NCBI GenBank assembly: GCA_965267335.1
Contig: OZ253953.1
Location: 992,001-1,056,000 of the forward strand
Direction of reading: 5' to 3'
DNA length: 64,000 bases
Source: G965267335 sp965267335
GTDB lineage: Bacteria; Bacteroidota; Bacteroidia; Cytophagales; JAAEPT01
The notes beneath the pieces were generated by a model. It saw only the letters and a list, made by a program, of their open reading frames with translations, was not told where the DNA came from and searched no databases. Below, piece by piece: positions 24,997 to 34,833 of this stretch. Made by a program: the position numbers and the translations under genes. How positions within the stretch are numbered: position 1 is the first letter of the stretch; every line of letters begins with the position of its first letter.

Positions 24997-25425
24997 CTAA
25001 GCGGTGGCCACCAGGTTTGCTTCCAATTTAATTTGGGTTCCGGCATAAAGTCGTGAGATTGGACATTTCTCTTTCGCAGCTTTTGTTAGTTCATCGAATT
25101 TTTCTTGGCTAAGATCAGGACATCGTACCTCGCATTTAAGTGTTATTTCAGAGATGACGGGACCGGTATCATCTTTATCCAGCGTTACAGATGCTGTAGT
25201 GTCGATGCTTTCTGGTGTCAAATCTTCCCCACTAATTAAAGCCGATAAAAACATAGAGTAACAACCTGCGTGTGCTGCTCCTACTAGTTCTTCCGGGTTG
25301 GTTTCTTTACCGTCTTCAAATCTTGAAGCGAAGTTAAATGAACCATTGAAACCTGTGAATTGCATTGTTCCGGCTCCTTCTTTGAGGGTGCCCTTCCATT
25401 GTGCTGTTGCTTTTTGTGTCGACAT
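24997..25425 (-). CDS. OsmC-family peroxiredoxin-like protein
   Basis: The 142-residue protein is of the OsmC subgroup: NPEELVGAAHAGCYSMFLSA carries the first redox cysteine (about residue 55) and EKCPISRLY the second (about 121). OsmC enzymes reduce organic hydroperoxides through this cysteine pair, using dihydrolipoamide-type donors, in the cytoplasm. It lies 16 bp downstream of hflX in reverse terms, because hflX (25442-26599, same strand) is on its other side; here osmC precedes hflX's stop on the map and is transcribed away from it toward the tRNA. Confidence 0.92.
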   Translation of the reverse strand: MSTQKATAQWKGTLKEGAGTMQFTGFNGSFNFASRFEDGKETNPEELVGAAHAGCYSMFLSALISGEDLTPESIDTTASVTLDKDDTGPVISEITLKCEVRCPDLSQEKFDELTKAAKEKCPISRLYAGTQIKLEANLVATA

Positions 25426-25441
25426 AGTTGATTGTGTTTAG

Positions 25442-26599
25442 TTATCCGAAGTACTCGGTTTTGACAAAATTTGGAAATATAGTATAGTGCTTTTTAGACA
25501 CTTTGGTAAATACTTTTCTTTTTAACTCATCTATATTTAATTTTTGTTTGGCAGAAATCAAAACGGTATCAGGTTGATTTGACCAATGGCTCATTTCTAT
25601 TGAATCCCCTTCTTCGTCCTTGTATTGATCTATTTTATTGAGTACCAGTATAGTAGGTTTGTCTGAGGCTTGGATTTCGCCCAAAGTATTATTTACAATT
25701 TCTATGTGTTCTTCAAAACCGGGGTGCGACACATCTACAACGTGAAGCAGTATGTCAGCTTCCCTGATTTCATCAAGGGTGGATTTAAAGCATTCAACGA
25801 GTGTGTGTGGCAACTTTCGGATGAAGCCTACTGTATCAGTGAGTAGAAAGGGAATTTTACTGATGACAACTTTTCTCACAGTCGAGTCCACGGTGGCAAA
25901 TAACTTGTTCTCCGCAAAAACATCTGACTTCGACAAAAGTTGCATTATGGTTGATTTGCCCACGTTAGTGTACCCAACCAAAGCTACCCTAACCATCTGG
26001 TTTCTGTTTTTTCTCTGTGTTACGCTTTGCTTATCAATTTTTTCAAGTTGTTTTTTTAGTCTGCTGATTTTGTCTCTGATGATTCTTCGATCGGTCTCGA
26101 TTTCTTTTTCACCGGCTCCGCCCCTTGTCGATGTTCCACCTCTTTGTCTTTCCAGGTGAGTCCACATTCGGGTTAATCGGGGTAGCAAATATTGTGACCG
26201 AGCTAGTTCTACTTGTGTTCTTGCTTGAGCTGTTTTGGCCCTAAACAGAAAAATATCCAGTATCAGTAGGCTTCTGTCGTAAATTTTTATTTTTAGTTCG
26301 TTCTCCAGGTTTCGCACCTGAGAGGGTGATAGGTCATCGTCAAAAATTACTACTTCTATTTCTTCCTCTTGGATGAAGTCTTTTATCTCGTCAAGTTTTC
26401 CTTTACCGATAAAAGTCCTTTTGTCAGGTTGCTCCAAATTTTGATGAAACTTCCGTACGGTGTCAATTTTAATTGTCGAAGCAAGAAATTCCAGTTCATC
26501 AAGATATTCCAAGGTTTTTTCCTTGGATTGCAATTGATTGGATATTGCTACAAGGACCGCTTTCTCTCTCTTTTGTCTTAATTTCTCAACTTCAATCAT
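25442..26599 (-). CDS. hflX: GTPase HflX
   Basis: The 385-residue protein has the HflX N-terminal domain (about 1-190, with FIGKGKLDEI and the glycine-rich RQRGGTSTRGGAGEKEIETD segment split by its usual linker). The G domain follows, with GYTNVGKS (G1), DTVGF (G3) and NKID (G4). HflX binds the 50S subunit and splits or rescues stalled ribosomes under stress. The C-terminal extension of some homologs is short here. Transcription probably runs on into osmC, 16 bp downstream. Confidence 0.93.
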   Translation of the reverse strand: MIEVEKLRQKREKAVLVAISNQLQSKEKTLEYLDELEFLASTIKIDTVRKFHQNLEQPDKRTFIGKGKLDEIKDFIQEEEIEVVIFDDDLSPSQVRNLENELKIKIYDRSLLILDIFLFRAKTAQARTQVELARSQYLLPRLTRMWTHLERQRGGTSTRGGAGEKEIETDRRIIRDKISRLKKQLEKIDKQSVTQRKNRNQMVRVALVGYTNVGKSTIMQLLSKSDVFAENKLFATVDSTVRKVVISKIPFLLTDTVGFIRKLPHTLVECFKSTLDEIREADILLHVVDVSHPGFEEHIEIVNNTLGEIQASDKPTILVLNKIDQYKDEEGDSIEMSHWSNQPDTVLISAKQKLNIDELKRKVFTKVSKKHYTIFPNFVKTEYFG

Positions 26600-26710
26600 T
26601 GACTTATCTACCTTTTAATTTCATCTCAGCTTCTACGTATTGAGCCAAAATAAACGCAAAGTTACGCAACAAATAATAACCAATAATAATTTCAATTGAT
26701 AACTTTGAGT

Positions 26711-27820
26711 ATGCATATTGCAATTCTCATTAATACTTCTTGGAACATCTACAACTTTCGGAGTGGACTCATTCATGCTCTCAAGAAAGATGGTAATCAG
26801 GTCACAGCAATTGCGCCAAGGGATGATTACTCTGAAAAACTGATCGGGTTGGGTTGTGATTACGTGGAAGTTTCTATGCAACAAAAAGGATCCAATCCAA
26901 TTGAAGACTGGAAGCTGAAAGCAAGAATAACCAAAGTGCTTAGAAAAGTAAAGCCTGATATCTTGCTGCTGTATACAATTAAACCAAATATTTATGGTAC
27001 ACTTGCCGCAGCCCAACTAGGTATTCCTGTCATAAATAATATTTCAGGACTCGGAACCGTATTTATTCGCTCAGGTATTACATCAAGAATCGCTAAACTC
27101 CTCTACAAAAAGGCCCTCAAAAAATCTGAACTCGTGTTTTTTCAAAATGATGATGACCGAAGAGATTTTACACGAGCTAAGCTACTTGATATTGATAAAA
27201 CGGAATTACTACCAGGTTCTGGAGTAGATTTAGAAAAATTTGCTCCGACACATCAGAAGGTGGAGGATAATTTTCGTTTTTTAATGGTGTCCAGAGTTAT
27301 TTATGACAAAGGAATTGTTGAATTAATTGAAGCTATTAAGATTTTGAAAGGTCGAGGGCTGAATATAACCTGTGGTCTGGTGGGGTTTATTGAGGATGGG
27401 AATAATTTGGGAGTGCCAAGACAAACCGTAGATTCATGGGTCGAGGAAGGTCTTATTGAATATTATGGTGTGTTGGAAGACATCAGAGAACTTCTTTCCA
27501 GTTCCAATGCTGTAGTATTGCCATCATACCGTGAAGGTACGCCCAAATCACTACTTGAAGCGATTGCCATGGCTAAACCAATAATTACCACAGATGTTCC
27601 TGGATGTCGTGAAGTTGTTGAAGATCAAGTTAATGGATTTTTATGCAAGGTACGCAGCTCTTCTGATTTGGCTGATAAGATGGAAAGAATGATTAACTTG
27701 TCGGCTGATGAATTATCAAAAATGGGAATTCAGAGTCGAAAATTAGCTGAAACCAGGTTTGACGAGAAAATCGTTATTGACAGGTATAAAAAGGCGATTA
27801 AGAGGTTAGTTGAAAAATGA
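26711..27820 (+). CDS. Glycosyltransferase family 4 (GT-B)
   Basis: The 369-residue enzyme starts at the ATG at 26711 (MHIAILINTSWNIYNFRSGL); an in-frame TTG at 26696 is less likely. The two Rossmann-like halves are typical of GT4: the N-terminal acceptor half, and the donor-binding half with LMVSRVIYDKGIVELIEA and the EX7E-type segment VLPSYREGTPKSLLEAIAMA. It resembles enzymes that add N-acetylated sugars in O-antigen or capsule assembly, but the donor and acceptor sugars cannot be read. It overlaps rfbC by 4 bp and opens the exopolysaccharide set. Confidence 0.88.
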   Translation: MHIAILINTSWNIYNFRSGLIHALKKDGNQVTAIAPRDDYSEKLIGLGCDYVEVSMQQKGSNPIEDWKLKARITKVLRKVKPDILLLYTIKPNIYGTLAAAQLGIPVINNISGLGTVFIRSGITSRIAKLLYKKALKKSELVFFQNDDDRRDFTRAKLLDIDKTELLPGSGVDLEKFAPTHQKVEDNFRFLMVSRVIYDKGIVELIEAIKILKGRGLNITCGLVGFIEDGNNLGVPRQTVDSWVEEGLIEYYGVLEDIRELLSSSNAVVLPSYREGTPKSLLEAIAMAKPIITTDVPGCREVVEDQVNGFLCKVRSSSDLADKMERMINLSADELSKMGIQSRKLAETRFDEKIVIDRYKKAIKRLVEK

Positions 27821-28368
27821 GTATTAAAATAGAAGAATCGAAGCTCAACGGAGTACTGAAAATCACTCCTAAAAAATTCAGTGATCAAAGGGGACATTTT
27901 ATCGAATCTTTCAATGAACAAGCTCTCCGACCCTGGTTGGGCCAGTACCAATTTGTCCAGGATAACCATTCTTTTTCCCATAAGGGTGTACTTAGAGGGT
28001 TGCACTTTCAGAAATCGCCATACGCACAAGGAAAATTAGTACGTGTAGTAAAGGGTAAAGTAATTGATGTAGTAGTTGATATTGATCCGTCCTCACCAAC
28101 TTTTGGTCAGCACGAAAAGTTTTTACTTGACAGCGATAGCTATGATATGATTTTTCTGCCTCCCACCATGGCACATGGCTTTCTGGCACTTGAAGAAACA
28201 ATTTTTACATATAAGTGTACTAATTTTTACAACAAGGAAGCCGAAAGTGGAATTATTTGGAACGACCCAGACTTAGGTATTGAATGGGGCACGAGTAACC
28301 CTATAATTTCAGAAAAAGATACACTGTTACCCGGGTTTCGGGAATTGAGAGAACAGTTAAAAGTCTGA
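27817..28368 (+). CDS. rfbC: dTDP-4-dehydrorhamnose 3,5-epimerase
   Basis: The 183-residue cupin protein shows the RfbC motifs: QRGHFIESF near residue 24, QDNHSFSHKGVLRGLHFQ (catalytic His in the last LHFQ), KGKVIDVVVDID, and MAHGFLAL. It makes dTDP-4-dehydro-L-rhamnose in the dTDP-rhamnose pathway. rfbA, rfbB and rfbD are not in the window, so the rest of the pathway must be elsewhere. The start codon overlaps the glycosyltransferase stop (ATGA). Confidence 0.93.
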   Translation: MSIKIEESKLNGVLKITPKKFSDQRGHFIESFNEQALRPWLGQYQFVQDNHSFSHKGVLRGLHFQKSPYAQGKLVRVVKGKVIDVVVDIDPSSPTFGQHEKFLLDSDSYDMIFLPPTMAHGFLALEETIFTYKCTNFYNKEAESGIIWNDPDLGIEWGTSNPIISEKDTLLPGFRELREQLKV

Positions 28369-28436
28369 TTTTAATTATAAACAGGAAAAAAGTGTTAATT
28401 TGCATCAAACAAGGTGTTTTTTATATGCTTTATGCT

Positions 28437-29210
28437 ATGAGTCAAAGAGCAGTTTTTGTGATTGCTTCAAGTTTTCTCCTCTTTTCTTGCGGTGCCTACA
28501 AGCAAAATGTTATGTTCAGAACAGACGGGAGCTTCGACAAAGAAGGCTTAGATGCTGCGATATCTGGGGCCAAAATGAACTATCAGATACAACCCGATGA
28601 TTATTTGCAAATCGAGGTCTATACCAATAAGGGCGAGCTTATAGTGGATCCCAATATGGAACTCCGAAAGGGGCTAGGTTCCCAACAGGGGAATAACCGG
28701 AAGGCATGGAATCCCAACTATCGCGTGCAAGCCGATGGCAACGTAAAGCTACCCATGATCGGTTTGGTAGAACTTCAGGGGTTGACCTTGTTACAAGCTG
28801 ATAGTATGCTTGCCGAATTGTATGAAGAGTACTATGAAGAGGTTTTTGTCATTAGCAGTGTATCCAACCGAAGAGTTGTAGTGTTGGGCCCTAAGGGAGG
28901 GATGGTAATTCCTCTAACTAATGAAAACATGAACCTAATCGAGGTGTTGGCTCTGTATGGAGGCCTTGACAATAATTCCAAGGCACACAATATCAGACTA
29001 ATTAGAGGGGATCTTCAGAATCCTGAAGTGAGAATTGTTGATTTATCGACCATAAAAGGGATGAAGGAGGCACAATTGGATATAAAAACAAATGATATTG
29101 TCTATATAGAGCCGGTACGTAAGGTAGTAACCGAGTCAGTTCGGGATATTACACCCTTAATAAGTATAGCAACGAGCTTAGTTACTTTAGTCATTGTGAT
29201 TACAAGATAA
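28437..29210 (+). CDS. Polysaccharide export lipoprotein (Wza-like)
   Basis: The start is placed at the ATG at 28437 (MSQRAVFVIASSFLLFSCG), which gives a perfect lipoprotein signal with lipobox LFSC; an ATG at 28425 is an alternative. The 257-residue protein has the Poly_export domain (IQPDDYLQIEVYTN, then VQADGNVKLPMIGLVELQG) and a SLBB-type segment (VVVLGPKGG). The C-terminus is hydrophobic (ISIATSLVTLVIVI), perhaps the outer-membrane helix. It forms the exit channel for the exopolysaccharide and works with the Wzc-type kinase that begins one base after its stop. Confidence 0.9.
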   Translation: MSQRAVFVIASSFLLFSCGAYKQNVMFRTDGSFDKEGLDAAISGAKMNYQIQPDDYLQIEVYTNKGELIVDPNMELRKGLGSQQGNNRKAWNPNYRVQADGNVKLPMIGLVELQGLTLLQADSMLAELYEEYYEEVFVISSVSNRRVVVLGPKGGMVIPLTNENMNLIEVLALYGGLDNNSKAHNIRLIRGDLQNPEVRIVDLSTIKGMKEAQLDIKTNDIVYIEPVRKVVTESVRDITPLISIATSLVTLVIVITR

Positions 29211-29211
29211 T

Positions 29212-31623
29212 ATGTCAGAAACGAAGCTAGATTTTGATACTATCAATTCTCTGACTGATGTAGAGGGGCCTCCAACCGGACAACGGTTCGATTCTTTGCG
29301 TCTTCAACATGTGCTTCGGCAAAGCAGAATACTAATTCTTGCTCTCCTCTTTATTTCTCTTACAGCTGGTTATCTGTTTTTGCGCTACACGCCTAACGTC
29401 TATGAGTCGAGTGCAAGGCTTAAGATCAATTTCAAAAGTGAATCTAGTATTCTCGGGATACAAAGTAGTAGCAACTCACCTGCTCAGAAGATTAGCACAC
29501 TGCAGGGAGAAATAGAAATTATCCGGTCATCCTTAATATTTCAAGAAGTAATCCGCAAGATGGATATGGGGGTGAGCTATTATGTGGAAGGACAAATTCT
29601 TTCGGAGGAAAAATATCGAATTGTACCATTCAAAGTGATTTATGATCAGAAACAGCCGAACCTTTTGTACGACACCAAAATTTATTTAACAATGAATGGA
29701 GGGAATAAATTTCAGGTGAATCTCGAGGATCAGACAACTGTGAATTCAACTTTTGGCAAGTGGATTGACCTGAACGGTTTTAAGTTTAAAGTAGTAAGAA
29801 CGAAGTACTTTGATCAGAATGCCGTTGGCAAGAATTTCTATTTTCAGATTAATAGCCCCGGGTATTTGCAGAATTATATTAGCTCCAATTTATCGGTTCA
29901 AATTGAAAATACTGAAGCAAGTACGGTAAAAATTACTTTTAAAGATAAAAACCGGTACAAGGCCAGGGATGTGGTTGCTACAGTCGTAAACGTTTACCTC
30001 AACAAAACTCTTGAGAAGAAGCAGGAGTCGCATCGCAAGACCCTGGAATACATTAACAAGCAAATTGGAAAAACAAAATCTAAGCTAGATGAAGCCGATG
30101 AGCTCCTTAGAAATTTTATTCAGAATTCTTCCACTTTCGATGCGAAGAGCGAATTCCCAAGACTTCGTGAGCAAAAATCAAAGCTTGAAGAACAATTAAG
30201 GGAATATCAGAATAGTATGAATTTATTGGAAAAGCTTTACCAATCTGTTGAGAATGAAGATAGTCTAAGCACTTTTATTTCCAATGTCAGAAATTATAAC
30301 AACCCCAAGGTGCTAAATCTAGTTACTGAACTGGATAAGCTATATTCTGAATTTGAGAGTCTTAAGCTTACCTCCAAACCCAATACCTTTGCTTATCAAA
30401 AGAAAGAAGTTGAACTCTTACACCTCAGAAATAACGTATTGCAGTTTATTGTGAATGAGCGTAATATTTTACTCGACAAAGTAATTCGCTTAAAAGAACA
30501 AATTTCCAGGGTCGAAAGTGAGACTTTCGGTATCCCATCAAGAGACTCTGAACAGCATAAACTTGAGCGTGATTATAATCTATATGAAAAATTTTATGTC
30601 CTTTTTTATACAAAACGGATTGAGTATGAAATTATGAAAGCTGGTACCGTTCAGGAATTTGATACTCTTACCGCACCTAGCGTTCCGAAAGCCGCCATTT
30701 ACCCGATCCGGTTTCAAGTCTATGGTATAGCTCTTGCGGCATGGCTATTTTTGAGCATTGGTTGGATTGTTTTCAGGTATTTGGCACAGAATACGATCAT
30801 TAATCAAGAAGACCTGGAGCGTAATTTGGCTGCTCCATTATTAGGAAGCGTTCCGAAGTACAGTACGTCCAAGATGGACTTTTCGCAGATAGTAGTTGGA
30901 GTAAACCCTAAATCTGTTATTAGTGAGGCTTTTAGGTCATTGAGAACGAACCTTGATTTTGTTCTGCCAAAAAAAGATACCAAGTATATATCTGTGACTT
31001 CTACGATTGGTGGTGAAGGAAAAACCTTTTTAACATTGAATCTTGGAGGTGTAATGGCGATGTCAGGACTTAAGGTTATTATTTTGGATTTCGATATGCG
31101 TAAACCAAAAATTCATTTAGGTTTTGGTGGAGAGAACACGGACGGGATCAGTAATATTCTAATAGAAAAGTCAGACTATAAATCGTGTATTCGTAAATCC
31201 AGCATTGATGGATTGGACTATATAACAGCAGGTCCCAATCCTCCAAACCCAGCAGAGCTTATGATGAGACCTTCATTTGATAAATTAATGAAAGATTTAT
31301 CGAATGACTATGATATCGTATTTCTGGATACACCGCCTGTTGGTCTTGTAACTGACGGGGTCGTTTTATTGAAAAAAGTTGATGCAACGATTTATACGGT
31401 CAGGTCCAATTACACAAGAAAGGGTGTGGAAAAAAGTATTAATAAGTTGATCAACTTTCATAAAGTCGAAAACCTTTCCGTGATTCTCAACTCCGTTCCG
31501 CAATATGCTTCCAAACATTATGGATATGGTGGATATGGCTACGGATATGGCTACGGCTATTACCACGAAGAGGAATCCAGGCCTCGTAAAATTATTTCTA
31601 AAATTCTGGGAAGGAAGAAATAA
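29212..31623 (+). CDS. Wzc-like polysaccharide co-polymerase and tyrosine kinase
   Basis: The 803-residue protein has a Wzz domain bounded by two membrane helices (about residues 35-55 and 503-525) with a long periplasmic coiled coil between them. A cytoplasmic BY-kinase domain follows: Walker A IGGEGKTF (about 600), Walker A' VIILDFDMRKPK and Walker B IVFLDTPP. The C-terminus has a Gly-Tyr tail with eight tyrosines in 16 residues, the expected autophosphorylation cluster. It controls polymer length and export together with the Wza-like protein upstream. The phosphatase that should reverse it is the next gene. Confidence 0.93.
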   Translation: MSETKLDFDTINSLTDVEGPPTGQRFDSLRLQHVLRQSRILILALLFISLTAGYLFLRYTPNVYESSARLKINFKSESSILGIQSSSNSPAQKISTLQGEIEIIRSSLIFQEVIRKMDMGVSYYVEGQILSEEKYRIVPFKVIYDQKQPNLLYDTKIYLTMNGGNKFQVNLEDQTTVNSTFGKWIDLNGFKFKVVRTKYFDQNAVGKNFYFQINSPGYLQNYISSNLSVQIENTEASTVKITFKDKNRYKARDVVATVVNVYLNKTLEKKQESHRKTLEYINKQIGKTKSKLDEADELLRNFIQNSSTFDAKSEFPRLREQKSKLEEQLREYQNSMNLLEKLYQSVENEDSLSTFISNVRNYNNPKVLNLVTELDKLYSEFESLKLTSKPNTFAYQKKEVELLHLRNNVLQFIVNERNILLDKVIRLKEQISRVESETFGIPSRDSEQHKLERDYNLYEKFYVLFYTKRIEYEIMKAGTVQEFDTLTAPSVPKAAIYPIRFQVYGIALAAWLFLSIGWIVFRYLAQNTIINQEDLERNLAAPLLGSVPKYSTSKMDFSQIVVGVNPKSVISEAFRSLRTNLDFVLPKKDTKYISVTSTIGGEGKTFLTLNLGGVMAMSGLKVIILDFDMRKPKIHLGFGGENTDGISNILIEKSDYKSCIRKSSIDGLDYITAGPNPPNPAELMMRPSFDKLMKDLSNDYDIVFLDTPPVGLVTDGVVLLKKVDATIYTVRSNYTRKGVEKSINKLINFHKVENLSVILNSVPQYASKHYGYGGYGYGYGYGYYHEEESRPRKIISKILGRKK

Positions 31624-31626
31624 ACT

Positions 31627-32358
31627 ATGTTTGCAAATTGGTTCAAACCTAAAATACAACCTTGTAGAGTCCGGGTTGATATGCACTCGCACCTCATACC
31701 TGAAATTGACGATGGGGTCGACTCCTACGAGGAGGCGATCGAAATGATCCGTCAGATGCTCGAACTGGGCTATTCCAAATTTGTTACAACCCCACACATT
31801 ATGGGTGATTTTTACAAGAATTCGCCTGATACTATATTACCCAGGCTGGAAAAATTGCGATCAAAACTAGTTGAGAATGGGCTTGACGTAGAAATTGAGG
31901 CAGCGGCAGAATACTACCTTGATGAATGGTTTGTTAAAAAATTATCAAAGAATGAACCCATCATGACTATGGGAGATAATTTTGTCTTAGTTGAAACATC
32001 CTATATCAATCGACCACAGCAGCTAGAACAAGTCTTATTTGATCTTAAAACCTCAGGCTATAAACCAATTTTGGCCCACCCTGAACGCTATACCTATATG
32101 TACAATGACTTTGAAAATTATACTAAACTTTTTGATACGGGAGTATATTTTCAGCTCAATATTAATTCTCTATCAGGTTATTATTCTAAGGCTGCGAAAA
32201 AAATCAGCCAGGAACTAATTAAGAAGAGGATGGTGCATTTTATTGGTACAGATCTTCATGGTCCGCGACATATTGAGGCACTTAAAAATTCGATGAAGAC
32301 AAAAGCATATCGTAGGCTGGGTGAACTGGAAATTCTAAATGACACCTTGTTCTCATGA
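31627..32358 (+). CDS. CpsB/YwqE-type PHP tyrosine-protein phosphatase
   Basis: The 243-residue protein carries PHP-domain metal ligands: DMHSHLIPEIDDG (about 19-31), TTPHI, EAAAEYY, LAHPERY (about 150) and GTDLHG near the C-terminus. This class dephosphorylates the tyrosine tail of BY-kinases in Gram-positive and Bacteroidota capsule operons. It starts 3 bp after the kinase gene and overlaps the epimerase gene by 4 bp, which supports a kinase/phosphatase pair. Confidence 0.92.
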   Translation: MFANWFKPKIQPCRVRVDMHSHLIPEIDDGVDSYEEAIEMIRQMLELGYSKFVTTPHIMGDFYKNSPDTILPRLEKLRSKLVENGLDVEIEAAAEYYLDEWFVKKLSKNEPIMTMGDNFVLVETSYINRPQQLEQVLFDLKTSGYKPILAHPERYTYMYNDFENYTKLFDTGVYFQLNINSLSGYYSKAAKKISQELIKKRMVHFIGTDLHGPRHIEALKNSMKTKAYRRLGELEILNDTLFS

Positions 32359-33338
32359 TTTTTATTACTGGTGTTACCGGCCTGATAGGGAGCTATATTG
32401 CCAGAAAATTATTGTCTGAAGGGGAATCCGTACTGGCTCTCAAACGGGAGGATTCGGACTTATCACTTATTGAAGATATTGCGCATAAAATTGACTGGAT
32501 TACTGGTGATGTGCTGGATGTCAATAGCTTGAAGAAAGGGATTGATAAGGCAGGTGTCGTGATACATTGTGCTGCTATTGTGAGTTTTGATAAAAAAGAT
32601 CTCGAAAGACTATTCAAAATAAATGTTGAGGGAACAGCGAATGTAGTCAATCTTTGCTTGAATAATAAAGAGAGGAAACTCATTCATATCAGCTCAGTGG
32701 CTGCCATCGGTAGAAGTAAACCAAGCGGAACGCTGGATGAAAATACCCCTTGGGAGTCATCCAAAGACAATACCTACTATGGTAGATCAAAGTACCTTTC
32801 TGAGCTGGAGGTATGGAGAGGCGTTGAAGAAGGGCTTAATGCTGTGATACTAAATCCATCGGTCGTTTTGGGGCCCGGGGATTGGAGCCGGTCCAGCACT
32901 GAAGTCTTTAGGCAGGTCTATAAGAACAGTAAGTTTTACAGCACGGGTTTTATGAACTATGTGGATGTAAGGGATGTTGCCGATATTACCTATGAATTAC
33001 TGAAAAAAGATATTACCGGGGAGCGCTTGATTATTAATGCAGACAGAATACCTGTGTATGATTTTTATAAAGAAGTGGCATCAAGGTTTGGTGTGAGACG
33101 CCCAAAGATTAAAATAACCTACCGAATGGCAAAAATTGGGGTGTGGCTACTTTGGCTCCGGTGGGTTTTTACAGGAAAACGCCCTTTTATCAATAATGAG
33201 ATTATCAAAACACTGAGAAAATCACATTTTTTTGATAATGCAAAGGTTGTGTCTACTCTGAGCTATAGCTTCCGGCCTTTACACGAGACTTTAGACTGGA
33301 GTGTGTCAGAATTGCAGAAAAAGAATAACCTGAGCTAA
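32355..33338 (+). CDS. NAD(P)-dependent epimerase/dehydratase (extended SDR)
   Basis: The 327-residue protein has the Rossmann nucleotide motif TGVTGLIG (GxxGxxG, residues 5-12), the VIHCAAIVSF segment, the catalytic ISSVAA serine and the YYGRSK Tyr/Lys pair. It belongs to the extended SDR group, near dihydroflavonol reductase-like and sugar epimerase proteins. The substrate is not clear. It overlaps the phosphatase gene by 4 bp, so a role in exopolysaccharide sugar or lipid-carrier metabolism is possible. Confidence 0.85.
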   Translation: MIFITGVTGLIGSYIARKLLSEGESVLALKREDSDLSLIEDIAHKIDWITGDVLDVNSLKKGIDKAGVVIHCAAIVSFDKKDLERLFKINVEGTANVVNLCLNNKERKLIHISSVAAIGRSKPSGTLDENTPWESSKDNTYYGRSKYLSELEVWRGVEEGLNAVILNPSVVLGPGDWSRSSTEVFRQVYKNSKFYSTGFMNYVDVRDVADITYELLKKDITGERLIINADRIPVYDFYKEVASRFGVRRPKIKITYRMAKIGVWLLWLRWVFTGKRPFINNEIIKTLRKSHFFDNAKVVSTLSYSFRPLHETLDWSVSELQKKNNLS

Positions 33339-33435
33339 TGTGGAAAGATTACTCTAATTTTAGACCGAAACTTGTAGGAAAATAGCCGTATTTAGAATAA
33401 ATTAATATACAACTACTCAATGTAGTATAGCCATC

Positions 33436-34833
33436 TTGGAAAGATATTTTGAAAATACGGGAGAGGAAAAGGAGTCTATCAGAAGATTCGAGGAAATGCT
33501 TCGTAAAAAGGAGATTTACTTTTTTGACCTCAGCACCTATGAAGCGATAGTTACTCACTATTTTGAAGCGGGAAAGCCTGAGAAAGCACTGAAAGCGTGC
33601 AATATTGGCATAGAACAATACCCATATTCTTCTGAATTGTTGCTAAACAAAGCTCAACTTCTTATGGAAATAGGAAGAGGGGAACAAGCATTGGAAGTGA
33701 TCGAAAAAGCTGAAAGTATACAGCCAAATGACTATGAAGTTCTTTCAGTGAAAGGGGCAATATACTCCAGATTGGAAAGGTTTGAAGATGCCATCGCGTG
33801 TATTGAGGTGGCCTTGCCTATGGCTGAAAATAAAGATGACTCTCTTTATCAACTTGGGTTGGTTTATCAGGCCTGGGGCAAATATGAAAAGGCCATACAA
33901 GTGCTAAAAGAAGCACTAAAGCTCAATGTAAACAACGAAAATGCATTGTACGAGCTGGCGTTCTGCCTGGATATGACCGGAAAACTTGAAGAGAGTGTAG
34001 ACTTCTACCAAAAATTTATAGACGTAGACCCATACTCCGCCTATGCATGGTATAATATGGGAATTGTGTACGATAAGCTCGATATGACTGAAAAAGCATT
34101 GGAAGCTTATGACTACGCACTGCTTATCGATGAAAATTTCTCCTCAGCGTATTTTAATAAAGGAAATACATTGATGAGTGAGAAGAAGTATTCAGAAGCA
34201 ATAGAGGCTTTTAAAGAAACAGAAAGGATTGATGGTCCTGACTGCGAGGTTTACTTTAATATTGGACTCTGTCTCGAAAAGCTATACTCATATGACAAAG
34301 CAATTTTTTACTACAAAAAAGTTGTTTTGATAGACTCGCTATATGACGAAGCCTGGTTTGGAATTGCGGAATGCTTAAATGCTCAGGAGAAATGGCTTGA
34401 GGCGATACACTTCTATAAGAAAGCACTCAACCTGGATGAAACTAATCCAGACTATTTACTGGGCTTAGCGAAAGCAGAGTACTCAACAGGTAATTTGATG
34501 TCTTGCCTGGAGGCCTTTGAAAAAGCAAGTATTATAGATCCTGAAAATGAAGAAATTTGGCTGGAATGGTCTTATGTTTTTTATGAACAAGGAGAATACG
34601 ATTCTGCAATTGACCTGTTAAATGTTGGTTTGGATGAGCTTCCTGACAATCCGGCCATGCTATACCGACTTACTGCATACCTGATCTCCTCAGGTAAATA
34701 CAAGGAAGCCTTTCTTTATTTAGAAAATGCGTTAATTTTGGACTTTGAAAGCCATAAGTTGCTATTTGATTTCTTTCCTGATATCGAAAAGCAAAAGGCA
34801 TTGTATAAAATCATCGAACAATTCCGAAAGTAA
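33436..34833 (+). CDS. Tetratricopeptide-repeat protein
   Basis: The protein of about 465 residues is made of roughly 12 TPR units (for example YNMGIVYDKLDMTEKALEAY, then YFNIGLCLEKLYSYDKAIF). It has no signal peptide or membrane helix, so it is probably a cytoplasmic scaffold. There is no ATG near the apparent beginning; the frame opens at 33406 and the first usable codon is TTG at 33436 (reading LERYFENTGEE). An ATG 60 bp further on would remove part of a plausible first helix, so I accept the TTG. The stop is directly followed by the start of the phosphosulfolactate synthase gene. Confidence 0.85.
   Translation: MERYFENTGEEKESIRRFEEMLRKKEIYFFDLSTYEAIVTHYFEAGKPEKALKACNIGIEQYPYSSELLLNKAQLLMEIGRGEQALEVIEKAESIQPNDYEVLSVKGAIYSRLERFEDAIACIEVALPMAENKDDSLYQLGLVYQAWGKYEKAIQVLKEALKLNVNNENALYELAFCLDMTGKLEESVDFYQKFIDVDPYSAYAWYNMGIVYDKLDMTEKALEAYDYALLIDENFSSAYFNKGNTLMSEKKYSEAIEAFKETERIDGPDCEVYFNIGLCLEKLYSYDKAIFYYKKVVLIDSLYDEAWFGIAECLNAQEKWLEAIHFYKKALNLDETNPDYLLGLAKAEYSTGNLMSCLEAFEKASIIDPENEEIWLEWSYVFYEQGEYDSAIDLLNVGLDELPDNPAMLYRLTAYLISSGKYKEAFLYLENALILDFESHKLLFDFFPDIEKQKALYKIIEQFRK

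Noticed and set aside
25752..26159. A 135-codon plus-strand frame opposite hflX
   Set aside because: It is the complement of the HflX G domain; no known protein motif in this frame.
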